Assembly: GCF_958979055.1 (NCBI RefSeq)
Contig: NC_084894.1
Span: 2,609,001-2,673,000, forward strand
DNA from: Alnus glutinosa
Lineage: Eukaryota; Streptophyta; Magnoliopsida; Fagales; Betulaceae
DNA length: 64,000 nucleotides
Direction: 5' to 3'
Numbering within the stretch: position 1 is the first letter of the stretch; each line of letters starts with the position of its first letter. Shown here one piece after another: positions 1-11,875 of this stretch. Below the pieces are notes generated by a model that saw only the letters and a list, made by a program, of their open reading frames with translations, was not told the origin of the DNA and made no database searches. Position numbers and translations under genes: made by a program.

Positions 1-190
1 TAAGAAAATTAAGCCCCGGTCTTATTCGTTTGCTTAAGGGAATTGAACCCTGGTCCTGTTCGATGCCTAAGGGAATTGAACCCCAGTCTTATTTGCTTGC
101 TTAAGGGAAATGAACCCTGGTCTTGTTCAATGCCTAAGGGAATTGAACCCCGGTCTTATTCGCTTGCTTAAGGGAATTGAACCCTGTCTT
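1..190. repeat. Tandem repeat inside the long LTR
   Basis: About three copies of a unit of about 67 bp, each made of two similar halves containing 'taagggaattgaaccc' followed by a variable 'ggtcttattcg' or 'ggtcttgttcg' piece. The solo LTR at 52178-55904 has a tandem array (54787-54886) of unrelated sequence at about the matching place, so this LTR position seems prone to array growth. Confidence 0.7.
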
Positions 191-1387
191 GTTCGTATCG
201 TGCTCAATGCTCATGCTCAAATACTATACATTTAATTTCATGGACATGACTTTAACACATCCTTTCTTCATAAAACATAAATAGTTCAACATGTCATTTT
301 CTCAAACAATTTGCATAACTTAACTTTCCAACCGCAGTAGATTATAAAACAATTCAAATCATATCTCAATATGTCAAACATATTTCATACTCATATCTCA
401 AATCATCTTAAATCACATAAACATTATTGTCATATTTCAACATAATTAAAGCTACTCAAAACATCAAAAACATATAATTAACATATTGTTGGTTCAATAT
501 AAAAACACATTATTTGCATTCCTATAAAATACATAAAAAGTAACTTTTCTCAGTGAGTAGAATACTCACCTTGGATTGCTCGTACTCCTAATTCCAACAA
601 TCCTAGGTTTGACCCGCAACGTGCCGCTAAAATTACAATACAATGCACCATTTAGCTATTTAATCAACAATTATAACAATTAGCACTTTGAATCACTCAA
701 AGGTTACGACACGAATTTCCCGCTAATTAACTAAACCTATACATGAAAATATTCCTAAATTTGCAATTAAAATTTTTCAATTTATACAAATTATTATTTT
801 TAGGACCTAATCCCATAAATGCTTATTTTTCATGGAACTCAAACATGATTTGAAATTACTTAACACTGCCAATGCAATTAATCCATTAATTCACAATCTA
901 TGTTTTAAATACTTCAAAACTCCCAAATTAATTTTACCCATCAAATTACGATTTCTCAAACTTAACCCATAATTATAAAACACTACCTTAATCATAATAT
1001 CATTAACCCATAACATTTACTAAGGGTTAATCCCCTAAAATACAACTAAAATCAAATAACTAAAAGTTAAGGTTCGGGAAAAACTCACCACAAGATCACC
1101 AAACCAAAACCTAAGGTTTGGATAGCTGCAAGCAATTTTCGACAAGCTCAAATACCTAAAGAACATAGAGGATTAAACTCATTTATAGGATTTTACCCAA
1201 AAATTACAAAACCATGAGTTTAGTGTTTTACCTCAAAGCGAACGATAGTAACGTAGATCCGAGTGCAAGGATCTCATATCCGAAGACAGATCGAAGATCG
1301 GATCGTTTAATCTTCAAAAATCACGATTTTTGTATATGAAAAATCTCTCTATCTCCCCCCTTTTCTCTTCTCTCGGCTTACAGAAAT

Positions 1388-1454
1388 GAGGCATTGCCTC
1401 TTTCCTTTCTTTTCTTTTTTTCTTAAGTGAGGCGCATGTGCGCCTCACACTTTT

Positions 1455-1493
<39 letters not shown>

Positions 1494-1678
1494 TTTAATT
1501 TTTTTTTAAAAAAAGAAGGGCAATTAAGCCTTTCAGTTACAAATGGCTGCGTGGCCACTTTTGTTTTGGTTTTTTGTTTTTTGTTTTTTTTTTTTGTTTT
1601 TTTTTTTGTTTCTTTGTGTGTGAAGGGCATTGCCCTTCACACCTTTTCTTTGAAAGTGGGGCGACTTGATCGCCCCAC
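1388..1678. repeat. Cluster of four short GC-rich hairpins in the LTR
   Basis: Four near-perfect short palindromes stand out in AT-rich and poly-T sequence: 1388-1400 (GAGGCA/TGCCTC arms), 1427-1448 (arms GTGAGGCGC/GCGCCTCAC), 1618-1642 (arms GTGTGAAGGGCA/TGCCCTTCACAC) and 1656-1678 (arms GTGGGGCGA/TCGCCCCAC). They lie in the first 450 bp of the LTR in its own orientation, where U3 would be. Function is unknown. Confidence 0.6.
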
Positions 1679-1824
1679 ATGTGTATATATTAGTTTATTA
1701 ATTTATTAGTTTTATTTATTATATTTTCAAATTCTTTTCTTTTCCTATTATTCCAAAATTTTCTTTTATTTATTATTATTATTTTTAACATAAAAATATC
1801 ACTTATTCTTTCTTGGACATTACA

Positions 1825-3769
1825 AGTGAAGGGCCACAAAGTCCAGAGTTTCCCTCATATGCAGAGGCATCAAAGCTCTGGAGCTGAGTGCCTGATGGTA
1901 TTGGTGCATGTAAATTGTTGTTTGCAACACTAAACTTTGCCAAGATATGTAGACTACTTAGTGATGCTGGTATTTCGCTGGACAATTGATTTGCAGAGAG
2001 ATTCAATCTTTCCAAGTTTGTGAGCTTAGACATTTGGTTTGGGATATTGTCTTATAAATTGTTATGACTAAGATCCAACCAAGAAAGCATCTTCAAATGG
2101 CCAATGTCAATTGGGATATTACCGCTAAGATTGTTGTTTGCAACACATATTGCTGATCCCACATTCGAGAGAAAATTGTACTGTGTAGCAACTGTTGGGC
2201 CAAATATTGGTAAATCCAATTTAATGTTGTCAACTAGAGCCATTGGTGACACTATTGCTAGCAATGCGCAAAGTTCATTTGGAAATTCACCTGAAATGAG
2301 GTTATTAAATAAGTTTAAACGAAAAAGCATTGGAAGATTTGACAACCAACCAGGAATTGAACCCCTTATACGATTGGATTTTAGATTTAGATATTCTAGC
2401 TTCTTAAGCTTAGATAGCCATATTGACAATTCACCAGTCAATTGGGATCTAGTAAGAGTCAAAACTCGAAGCTTTATAAATCCATCAGAACCAACTATAG
2501 TGTCATCACCTGGCATTGCCTCGTGTTGAAAATTACCTCCAAGGAGGACTATAGTGAGTGTCTTGCAACACATTAGAATCTTGATTGCGCATGTAATATT
2601 GGTTAGCCTATTGAAAGAAATTGAAAGGAAAGATAAGAATTTCAATTGAACTACCTCAGGCGAGATTTGTCCCTCTAGTTGGTTTCCGGCTAGTCGAATT
2701 GCAATCAAGGACTTGCATGAGTAAAGGCTTACTGGCAAGTTATCGGAGAAGTTTTTAAACCCCAAGTCAATTATAGTAAGTTGATGAAGACTGGAGAAAT
2801 TAAAGAAAGAGGTGTCTCCTTTAAGGAAATTGTCTCGTAAAATCAGTTGTGTGAGATTTGTGCAATTCACCAAAGATAGGGGCAAAGAACCTGTTAAGGA
2901 GTTCCCATCAAGGAGTAGGTATTTTAGTTTGGAGAGCTTCCCGATATCCACAGGGAGATTGCTGCTCAATTCATTTATATATAACTCAAGACTGGTGAGT
3001 TTTGTAAGGTTCACGATGTCACTACTAATGGGTCTTGAAAGATCATTTGAAGGTAAGGAAATTTCTTCTAACCCCGTCACATTGTACAAATCATTGGAAG
3101 TGGTCTTGAGAGAGAGTTAAAACCTGTCCGGAAAACTTTTAGTTTGGAACATGCCCCAAGTCCACTAGGAATATGGCCACTATGATGATTATGGGAGAAA
3201 TCGAGGAGGCTGACCAAAGAAGAATTGATGCAAGGAAATGAAGGAATAGGGCCCATGAAACTATTATTGCTGACATTGAGCTCAGTCAACCTGCATGCTC
3301 TTTGAACGGATGAAGACTGTCGTTGAATTGATTGCTAGATATGTAAACAATTTGAATGGAGGCAGGCTAAGCAGATATATCTCCAAATAGACGGTTGTAG
3401 CTCAAATCAAGGACCTTGAGTTGATTCAAGGACGAAAACAATCCCTTAGAGAGAGGACCTGAAAGTGAATTGTGAGAGAGATTGAGGTGGGAGAGACATG
3501 GTAGGTTTCCAAGAGAAGGGGATATACTCCCAGTGAGGCCCTTAGAAGTTAACCAAATACGTGCGGGTGACTTGACGCTTATGATCACAAGAAATACCTT
3601 GCCACTGACAACAATCAATGGAAGACCAATTTAGTGGAGGAGAAGTACGGTTGAAGGCTAAGGATGAGAGAGAGTGGCGGTCTATTTGGCTGCAGGCATG
3701 ATTGGTGGAGAAAATACCAAAAAGAAACGACAAGGTGAAGAGGAGATGATAAGGCTTTAAATATGGCAT
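1825..3769 (-). pseudogene. RLP-A: broken LRR receptor-like protein
   Basis: Fragments in several frames clearly belong to the same family as the intact genes at 12069 and 36662. They include an N-terminal MPYLKPYHLL signal peptide starting at 3769, the cap motif with the Cys pair in DCCQWQGISCD, LRRs with SLPSNDLS, and the C-terminal stretch NSGLCGPSL. Changes of frame near 3600, 3300, 3080 and 2045 show at least four frameshifting indels. The last part of the gene (juxtamembrane, transmembrane helix, tail) is missing because the LTR ending at 1824 lies in the codons just before the final Cys-Gly-Pro region. A TATA-like tatatata lies near 3840, about 70 bp upstream of the start, as in the intact copies. 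This is a dead paralogue. Confidence 0.9.
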
Positions 3770-4044
3770 GCTTCTTGTTTGATATGCCAAACGAGAAGAA
3801 AGTGGTTATATGAAGTACTTTGCCCAGATGCATGGTAAGTATATATAGTCATGTCAACTGAGTGTTCTGTACGTACAAGTCAACTTAATTTGCTAGTTTG
3901 CCTAATTTGCAAGTCCAGTGTGATGAAGATCAATTTCTAATTAAGAAATCGATTTTTTGATGACATCAATTATATATGATTTACCTTGACTTTTTTTGCG
4001 AAGATAAAACGGCACGTACCACTTCTTAATTACTAATAATTTTT

Positions 4045-4181
4045 AGAGATGTGTTATTCCTATATCACATTATTCTACATCAATTCCACATTAAGATACA
4101 TTGAGTGTGAGACTTATGTATATAGGACTCACATATATGGAGGATTGATGTAAGGTAATATAGTGTAGAAAAATCATTTCT
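4045..4181. mobile_element. Possible small hairpin MITE
   Basis: The left block 'cacattattctacatcaat' and the right block 'attgatgtaaggtaatatag' are imperfect inverted repeats. The outer ends agagatg and catttct continue the inverted match. No target duplication was identified, so the family is not assigned. Confidence 0.4.
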
Positions 4182-4414
4182 CCAATTTTTATCATGTTTT
4201 ACATATGAGAAGAAAAATGTTTGTCTTTTTTGGTTTCCTTTTCAAAATTCTTAAGGCAAAGGATTATTTTAAGAGCTCCTGATTTCGTGAGCAAAAAAAT
4301 AGAATATTTAGTAAGCATATCATCGAAGAAGATGGTAGTGTAACTTCCAAACAATTAATTTATGATTAATTAATGGTGTACATATGTTTGTCACGTGATT
4401 TAAATTTTTTTAAT

Positions 4415-4418
<4 letters not shown>

Positions 4419-4447
<29 letters not shown>
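4419..4447. repeat. (AT)n microsatellite
   Basis: An uninterrupted alternating AT run of about 29 bp. Confidence 0.9.
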
Positions 4448-4868
4448 CGCCGTTCGTTCATCTTTCTTCCACACAGTTCTTGTTCTTCAAGCTATTCGTA
4501 GAAGGAATATCTTTAGAAATAAATATAAAACTATTAAAAGGAATATTTTAATATCGCATTTCAAGTGTCATCCAAAACAAAAAGCAATATAATTGTATCG
4601 TTATGAAGCACCTTAGAAGCGATAGGGTGTGCTTGTGAAATGTAAATGCTTTAAATGTTATTGTGATTTATATCGATGAGCAGGTCAAAACCTTGATTCA
4701 TTTAATTAAATGGGTCGAATTTAGGTTGATGTATATAAATTGTAACGATTTTCTTCGTGCCCTAAGAGATGTTTTCAATAGTTAATTTTTCCTACAATTG
4801 AAGTTCTTGGTGAAATATAATCTGACCGCTCATATTAACACATTTATTGTAATCCATACATAATGTAG

Positions 4869-5548
4869 GTTGTTGGCACTCCCATCTACATGTGCCCAGA
4901 GCTTCTGGCAGATTTACCATCTGGATACAAATCGGATATATGGTCATTAGGTTATAAATATCTGCCGACATTATTAACTAGTCATGTCTAGCAACCCAGT
5001 GGTATTACAACTCCAGAAGTAACATTTGCTACTGTGACAGGTTGCTGCATGTTTGAAATAGCTGCACATCAACCTGCATTTAGAGCTCCTGTAAGTGTTG
5101 GCTTGACCTATAACTATCACATTTTTTTACACGATCGAGTTGAGTGTTGAACTATATATTTCAATTCCTGGCTAACAGTAAATCAGATTATTGACAAATT
5201 AATGTAACAGGATTTGGCAGGACTTGTTAACAAAATAAACCGATCATACATGTCACCACTTCCAATTGTGTACTCTTCTGCATTGTAAGTGAATGTTATG
5301 ATTTTTTCTGTAAGGAAGTCTACGAAGGCAAATATACAGGAAGGAATTATACAACTAAGATTGGATGTAATTTGGAATGCAGGAAACAATTAATCAAGAG
5401 CATGTTAAGAAAGAACCCAGACAACTGACCAACAGTGAGTTCAAATGACCAAACTCTGTCATATCTTTCTGAAAGCAATGATTTGTTGTCCTGAAACTTT
5501 CGCCACATTTTAGGCTGCAGAGCTGTTAAGGCATCCCCATTTACAACC
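4869..5548 (+). pseudogene. NEK-type protein kinase fragment, copy 1
   Basis: Five short exon-like pieces with good splice signals give consecutive parts of a NIMA-related kinase domain: [14 protein letters not shown] and [10 protein letters not shown] (4869-4950), CCMFEIAAHQPAFRAP (5041-5090), DLAGLVNKINRS (5211-5284), KQLIKSMLRKNP (5383-5434) and AELLRHPHLQP (5514-5548). In the family this covers the activation-segment end to the last helices of the C-lobe. The expected DHRPT motif reads as a stop here, and both the N-lobe and the C-terminal domain are absent. The right end is joined directly to the 3-prime end of RLP-B, so the terminal exon found in copy 2 has been deleted. It is a non-functional gene fragment carried with the RLP array. 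Confidence 0.85.
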
Positions 5549-7735
5549 CTGCGACTGATATGCAATTTTAAAGAAGAGGATTATACATCTATCTTTTATG
5601 CTGCCCAGAAATTCAAAATATGCAACTCTCCACTTATAGCTAAAAAGTAATGGACCACAAACTCCCCAAAAGCCTGTAATGAAGCCAAGAACCACAACAA
5701 CATGAAACCATGGGATTCTATGCCCATTGTTGTCATCATGAAAGTCGTTGTTGTTGCTAACAATATGGGCACACTCATGTGGAAGTGGCGGGCCACAAAG
5801 TCCAGGGTTGTTCTCATATGCTAAGGCAATAAAGCTCTGAAGTTGAGTTCCTAATGGTATTGGTCCATGCAAATTGTTGTTTGCAACATTAAACTTAGAC
5901 AAGAAACTTAGACTACTCAATGATAAAGGTATTTGGCCAAACAACCAATTTGCAGAGAGGTCTAATGCTTCCAAGTTTGTGAGCTCAGACATTTGTTTGG
6001 GGATGCTGCCTGAGAAATTGTTATGACTAAGATCCAAAGCATGAAGCATCTTCAAATGACCGATCTCAATGGGGGTATTGCCACTAAGATTGTTTCTTCC
6101 AACAAGTATTGATGGTCGCATGTTTGAAAGAAAATTGTATTGGTGTGTATTTGATACACATGATGTGTTTTTTTCTAAAATTGGTAAATCCAAATAACCG
6201 TTGTTTACTAGAGCCTTTGATGACACTAATGCTGGCAATGCACAAAGTTCCTTTGGAAATTCACCTGAAATGAGGTTATTAGATAAGTCTAAATGAAAGA
6301 GCTTTGGAAGAGTCGACAACCAACCAGGAATTGAACCTGTGATATGATTGGAGCTTAGATCCAAAAGTTCTAGCTTCTTAAGCTTTGATAGCCATATAGG
6401 AAACTGACCAGTTAGTTGGCATCGACAAACACTAAAAATTCGGAGATTTTCAAATCCATCAAAACCTAAAACATTGTCATCACCTGGCACTACCTCATGT
6501 GGAAAATTTCCTCCAAGGAAGACAATGCTAAGCGTTTGGCAACGCATCAAAATCTTGATTGTGCCTGTGATATTGGTTAGCTTATTGTAAGAAAGTGAAA
6601 GGAAAGATAAGAATTTCAATTGAAGCACCTCGGAGAGGATTTGTCCCTCTAGTCGGTTTCCAGCTAGTCGAATTGCAATCAAGGACTTGCATGAGTAAAG
6701 GTATACTGGCAAGTTACTGGAGAAGTTATTAAACCCCAAGTCAATCATAGTAAGTTGATGAAGACTCGAGAAATTAAAGATAGAAATGTCTCCTTCAAGA
6801 AAATTGAACCGTAAAATCAATTTAGTGAGATTTGTACAATTCACCAAAGATGAGGGCAAAGAACCTGTTAAGGAGTTTGTATGAAGGATTAAGTACTTTA
6901 ACTTAGAGAGCTTTCCAATGTTCATAGGAAGCATGCCGCTCAAGTTATTGCCAGATAACTCAAGGTTGCAGAGTTTAGCAAGGTTCATAATGTCACTACT
7001 AATGAAACCTGAAATATTATTGAAAGGTAGGGAGATTTCTTGTAACCTTGTCGCATTGTATATATCATAAGGGAGGAGTCCCGAGAGAGAATTGAAACCT
7101 GCCCGAAAAACTTTTAGTTTGGAACATGCCCCTAATCCATTGGGAATATGGCCACTGTGATGATTACGGGAGAAATCGAGGAGCCTAACCAAGGAAGAAT
7201 TGCTACAAGGAAATGAAGGAATGGGGCCCATGAAACTATTGTTGCTAACATTGAGCTCGGTCAACTGCCATGCTCTTTGAAAGAAAGAAGATTGGATTGT
7301 CTCGCTGAATTGATTGCTAGATATGTCAAAAATTTGAATGGAGGCAGGCCAAGCAGATATATCTCCAAATAGACGGTTGTAGCTCAAATCAAGGAGCTTG
7401 AGTTGATTCAAGGACGAAAGCAATCCTTTAGGGAGAGGACCCGAAAGTGAATTGTGGGAGAGATTGAGGTGTGAGAGTTGTATGAGGTTTCCAAGAGAGG
7501 GAGATAGACTCCCACTAAGGCCTCTAGAAGGTAACCAAATACGGGTGACTTGATGTTTATGATCACAAGAAATGCCTTCCCAGTGGCAACAATCAATGGA
7601 AGACTAATTTAGTGGAGAAGAAGACGTATTGGTGAAGGCCAAGGACAAGAGAGAGTCGCAGTCTATTTGGTTGCAGGCATGATTCTTGGAGAAAATACAA
7701 AAGAGAAACAAGGTGAAGAGGAGATGATATGGCAT
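5510..7735 (-). pseudogene. RLP-B: nearly intact LRR-RLP with one nonsense codon
   Basis: From the ATG at 7735 the frame encodes a signal peptide (MPYHLLFTLFLFCIF), the LRR cap and about 20 LRRs of the PSY1R/RLP2 type. A loop-out 'island' precedes the last four LRRs, followed by NPGLCGPPL, a transmembrane helix (VVVVLGFITGFWGVCGPLLF) and a short basic tail. The only break seen is the codon at 7604-7606: the Trp of the conserved PLNWSS motif is TAG. After it the frame is open for about 700 codons to TAA at 5510. The last residues (about QGCKWGCLNSSAA) are antisense translation of the NEK fragment fused downstream, so the natural tail has been replaced. TATA box tatatata at 7802-7809. A stop this early should abolish the receptor unless it is read through; calling it a fresh pseudogene is an inference. 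Confidence 0.85.
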
Positions 7736-8728
7736 GGTTCTTGTTTGATATGCCAAACTAGAAGAAAAAAGGTAATGAACTAGTCTTTAATGTACACCTT
7801 GTATATATAGCACAGTACACGTCAAGTTTGCCCAAATTGCAAGTTTGGTGGGAAAATAATTTCATGGAAAAGTAACGCTAACTCCATTTGTTTAAAGTTG
7901 GAAAGTCGTACATGCTTTCAAACCATGTTGTCTTGAACATTGAACCCTCCCCCATACCCATTTGCGCTAATATGCTTAGTGCGTCCAAAGGATTTTCTAT
8001 GTCATTGTTGGAAGTGACTAAACAGCTTTAATGCGCTACTGTATATAAAACCAAACTTTCTGCCCTCCTTTTTATTTATCATCTTATTTGCATTGTCTCT
8101 CCTATTATTTTAAAATTTTCAGTGTTTCTCCTAATTTACTATTGAAGTTGTATTCTCTTCTTTCCGCGCCAAAAATAACACAATACCTTTTTTTAAGCTT
8201 TTGCTTTTTTCATTTTTTTTAAAAAGCTTGTCCTTTTTTTTTTTTTTTTTTTTTTTTGGTTTTCTAATTTTTTTTTATGCAAAATATTTTTGTAGAAATT
8301 TTAGTTAAAAAGAATGTGTCTCTTTCAACTTTATCCTTGTGTTAATTTTCTTTAAAATAAAAATTAATAAAATCCTTGTGTTAATTTTGTGTTTGTGATG
8401 TTTGTGTGTTTTATGGTTCAATAGTTTTATTTTAACTACAAAAATTTGGCTGTTTAGCGTCGTTTGAAAATGACATGAACAGTAGAATTAGCAACGACTA
8501 AGAAATTTTTTTTGAAGTACAAAGAAGTAAAGACTTTGCTAGATGGCATAGCAACTGACTAATGCATACTTCATTTTCTTTTCTCAATCGAATTAGGAGG
8601 TTAGATGTTTGAGTTGAGCAGATATTATTGTGTTATGGAGAGAGTAGCTATCAAAGACTCAAACGCCTTCTATCAGTCGACTTCAAGGGAGCCATGGTTA
8701 CAAGTGTATGATCAATGGGGAGGGCAAT

Positions 8729-8895
8729 CAAGGGTGGAGCAAGCTTTTGTAAATTGGGAGGGGTCAAATTGAAAAAAAAAATAAAAATTGGAGAGGCCAA
8801 AACTAAAAAATAAAAAAATTTAAGGGGTAAAATTTTAATTTTAATTTTTTTTTTGGAAACACCTTGGGTCTTTGGGGCTAAGGTGGCTCCGCCCG
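8729..8895. mobile_element. hAT-type MITE, copy 1
   Basis: A 167-bp element with imperfect inverted ends (CAAGGGTGGAGC at the left; the right end read inverted is CGGGCGGAGCC), flanked by a perfect 8-bp target duplication AGGGCAAT (8721-8728 and 8896-8903). The interior is A/T-rich with no coding. The 8-bp duplication and end sequence fit the hAT superfamily. It predates the local tandem duplication because the same insertion is present at 15248. Confidence 0.8.
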
Positions 8896-9417
8896 AGGGC
8901 AATGCATGGCAAAAGGGTTGATTGTTATGTTAATGAGTCGGGACAGTAGTTTCATAGGAAAGATAAAGGTGGAAAAAGACGTGTGGAATATTATTATGTT
9001 CATGACTAGAATACTGCATCTGCATGCATGCATGTTGAGCTTTATCAAGGCACGCGGAAAGACAGTTGTGTTCTTTCTTTGGCCATTCTAACTAACGTAA
9101 AGATCGACATTCAATTATGTTAAAAGACATTTTGGAAATCGCTTGCACAATTTCTCTAACTAGCGAACTTGCTGCGAAGTACAAAAATCATTTTAGTCGT
9201 CCACTGACTTCCTTCGTGGCCCTGATCTGCGCTTTGATTGTTTATCATCCTTTTCTCACTTCATGACAGCAAGTAGAAAGCCACCGACAAGAGAAAAGAT
9301 GTCCATGAAAATCTCGAGAGACTTTGAAAATGAACAAATAAGTTGTGGATTTTCACTGTGGACCAACGGTAAATGGCTTAACAAAGTAATCAAGCTTAAT
9401 TAATTTTTCCTTCGATG

Positions 9418-9592
9418 GGGATCACATTGAACCCAAATTGAAAATATGAAAACTAACAAAGCCTTAAAAATTATTGAAATCGAAACTTGAGAAACCAAAT
9501 TGATGATAGAGTCTAAAGCGACCAATATGCGAGAGGTTTTCAAGAGAGGGAGATATATTCCCACGGAGGCCTTTAGAAGGTAACTAAATGTT
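9418..9592 (-). pseudogene. Mini RLP relic, copy 1
   Basis: A collapsed RLP. The sequence typical of the 3-prime flank of these genes ('gaaaccaaattgatgata', 'gcgaccaatatg') runs straight into about 50 bp that read, on the minus strand, as the first LRR region (LPSKGLTGSISPS-like with a changed frame). Almost the whole coding region has been deleted between them. The same relic with the same junction occurs at 15937-16111 and 42716-42890. Confidence 0.65.
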
Positions 9593-10685
9593 GTTACCGT
9601 GCCCAATAACGATGAATAATACAGAATCAAAAAGAGAGAGTAAGAGAAAATCGAGACACAAATTTACGTGTTTCGGCAATGTACTTACGTACACCAAAGA
9701 GTGGGGCTATATTTCACTACTCAATAATTTAGGGTAACAATATAACATACTTATATGAAAACTCTAATTGTACTAACGTATTTTGGAAAATCTTAAAATA
9801 CTTTGAAGACATCGGGCACAATATGCATGTTTCTTGTTTGTATTTGTAAATGTCTTCGGCTGAATTACGGTGATACGGTCAACTGTATAAACACTCTTAA
9901 TACTATTAAGACTTTTTGTGCGTGAACCAAACAAAGTGGTAGAAAAGAAGGGTCAGTGGCGGATCATGAACGGTACTACTCCTCTTTCTTGTCGTTGTCG
10001 CCTTGTCGGTGACAACGAGTGGAAGAGTAGGGTGTTTGTGATGAAAATGTATGGCCAGCAATTTTTAGACTCACAGCGGACTTAGATTGATCCTTGGCCT
10101 GGCGGTCTTGTGTGTAACTCCATCTTATTGGATGAACCACCGGTCGGTTTAAAATATCACCAATCCACGGAGGGCCCATTACGGCCTACAAGTCCCAATG
10201 GCCATTGGGCAATTAAATTATGTATGTTTCTTGTTTGTATTTGTAAATGTCTTCCGCTGAAGTACGGTGATGCGGTCAACTTTATGAACACTCTTAATAC
10301 TTTTAAGACTTTTTGGGCGTGAACTAAGCATAGTCGTAGAAAAGAAGGGTCAGTGACGAATCATGAATGGTATTGCACCTCTTTCTTCTTGTTGTCGGTG
10401 ACAACGAGTGGAAGAGTAGGGTGTTTGTGACAAAAATGTATGTCCAACAATTTTTAGACTAACGATGAGCTTAGATTGATCCTCGGCTTGGCGGTCTTGT
10501 GTGTAACTCCATCTTAATTATTGGATGAACCTCCAGCCGGTTCAACTTCCATAAACATCACTTTGACTTTATTTTCTTCAATCTTTTGTTGCTTCAGTTA
10601 AGACATTTATTTCTAAAATCAAGTTTTAGCCTATCCTTGTTCTAGTCTACTGTTGTTAATTGACTGTCTCTATTGTCTTTTTCTT

Positions 10686-10724
<39 letters not shown>

Positions 10725-10865
10725 CCTTTTATATATAGATATATATATATATGTCGGCTACAACTTACTCCTATTATTTAAATCTGGCTGACAGAAAAAT
10801 TTGACCGGGAAGTTTTGCCATATGGAGTGATTAGTGACTTAATTTTCGGAGTCTGATATCAACTT

Positions 10866-10868
<3 letters not shown>

Positions 10869-10918
<50 letters not shown>
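10869..10918. repeat. Expanded (AT)n microsatellite
   Basis: About 25 AT units. The paralogous spot at 45249-45260 has only about five or six units, so the tract grew after the duplication, or shrank in the other copy. Confidence 0.9.
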
Positions 10919-10920
<2 letters not shown>

Positions 10921-11875
10921 AAGTGTTATCACATGATGACATGATGCGATATCTTAAATTATGTCCCAAAGGATTTTCCATATTCGTGGTTGCCCAGAAT
11001 TAATTTATCATTAAATATGTCAAATTTTACAATTAGTTGTTTAGACTCTCAATAATCAATCGGTTGTCAAATCATCTATGATTTAAGGGAAAAGCTACAA
11101 AAAAACCACTTATTACTTGTACACTTTATGCACACGAGAAGGTGGGTATGTATGAAGTGTATAAGGGATGTTTTTGTAACACCTCTCATGATTTAATATC
11201 CACGCCAACAATTTTTCCTCCACTATTGGCTATTTCAGCTATTGGGTTTACTTTTCAGTTTTCAGTCCCTTCTGGACTCCTCTTAGTAAACTATCCTTGT
11301 TCTGAAGTGCTTATGAGAAACTTGCTCCCAAGGCCTTCATTGCACCACCTCTTCTTCTATCGAAGTTTTTTGTAATGATATCTAATGATGAAGGAGTATA
11401 TTAGGATAAAGAAGAGGAAGACGAAGGCGTGGAGTTTGGATGAGAAGATGATACGAAAAAGAGGAAGAAGAGTTTCATTGAGGAAACAAAGAACAGGGTT
11501 GAGATGAGAATTGAATTAGTTGAAGAGAAAGTTGAGAAAATCAATGAAGAGGATAAGCCAGAAACGTTGAATGTCCATCACTGATCGTTCCAAGTATTCA
11601 AATGTTCCGCAAAACAGAAAATTCTTAAAAAAAAGTTCAAGATCTCACACGTTACCAACTGACAACCAACCTTGCACTGTTGCTTGTATTACATATAGAC
11701 TTGCTTGTACTGTTGCACAGAGAGAGAGAAGAAAAAAAAAAAAAAGATTTTGCACCTCCCATCTACCCTGTTTTTTGCTCTGTTTTATGTAAAACAAAAT
11801 TGCAAAAAATGTATTTTGTTTCATAAGAATTTATTTACTTTATAATTATTTTTTTCAGTCTTAGTTGAACTTAAT

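Larger units (their letters stand above)
1..1824 (-). mobile_element. Partial long LTR (Ty3/gypsy-like), runs off the left edge
   Basis: Read on the minus strand, an LTR-like end starting TGTAATGTCC lies at 1824, exactly where the coding sequence of RLP-A stops. The stretch about 480-1320 is an inverted relative of 52550-54540 inside the solo LTR described below: both carry the same 'gagtattctactcactgag' block and the same segment around 'gatcttcgatc'. The outermost bases of the two differ, so they are related but old or different subfamilies. No gag or pol coding is visible. Whether this is a solo LTR or the edge of a whole element cannot be told, because the other end and its target duplication lie outside the window. 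Confidence 0.65.
3850..4740. other. AT-rich spacer
   Basis: No gene is seen. It holds a small hairpin MITE-like block (4045-4181), an AT microsatellite (4419-4447) and otherwise unremarkable AT-rich DNA. From about 4745 the sequence becomes alignable with 25150-25280, the intron in front of the kinase fragment in the second copy. Confidence 0.6.
7736..9790. repeat. Upstream spacer of RLP-B, duplicated at 14256-16309
   Basis: This spacer and 14256-16309 match almost base for base from about 8040 to 9790 (offset 6519 bp). The first 300 bp next to the genes differ by scattered changes and small indels. No real gene is present: the short open frames here overlap a hAT MITE and simple sequence. 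At 9790-9806 the match jumps from the equivalent of 16309 to the equivalent of about 24075, marking a deletion or crossover junction. Confidence 0.85.

Noticed and set aside
2104-2529. Plus-strand open frames opposite RLP genes (2104-2529, 12538-12732, 13423-13680, 37149-37469, 47706-47945)
   Set aside because: Antisense shadows of LRR coding sequence; repetitive codon use keeps the opposite strand open.
5510-7735. RLP-B as a functional gene starting downstream of the stop
   Set aside because: A start after 7604 would lose the signal peptide and the LRR cap, so a functional receptor is unlikely.
8651-9091. Two short open frames (repeated at 15170-15610)
   Set aside because: They overlap the hAT MITE and simple spacer. 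Their conservation between copies reflects a recent duplication of the whole spacer.
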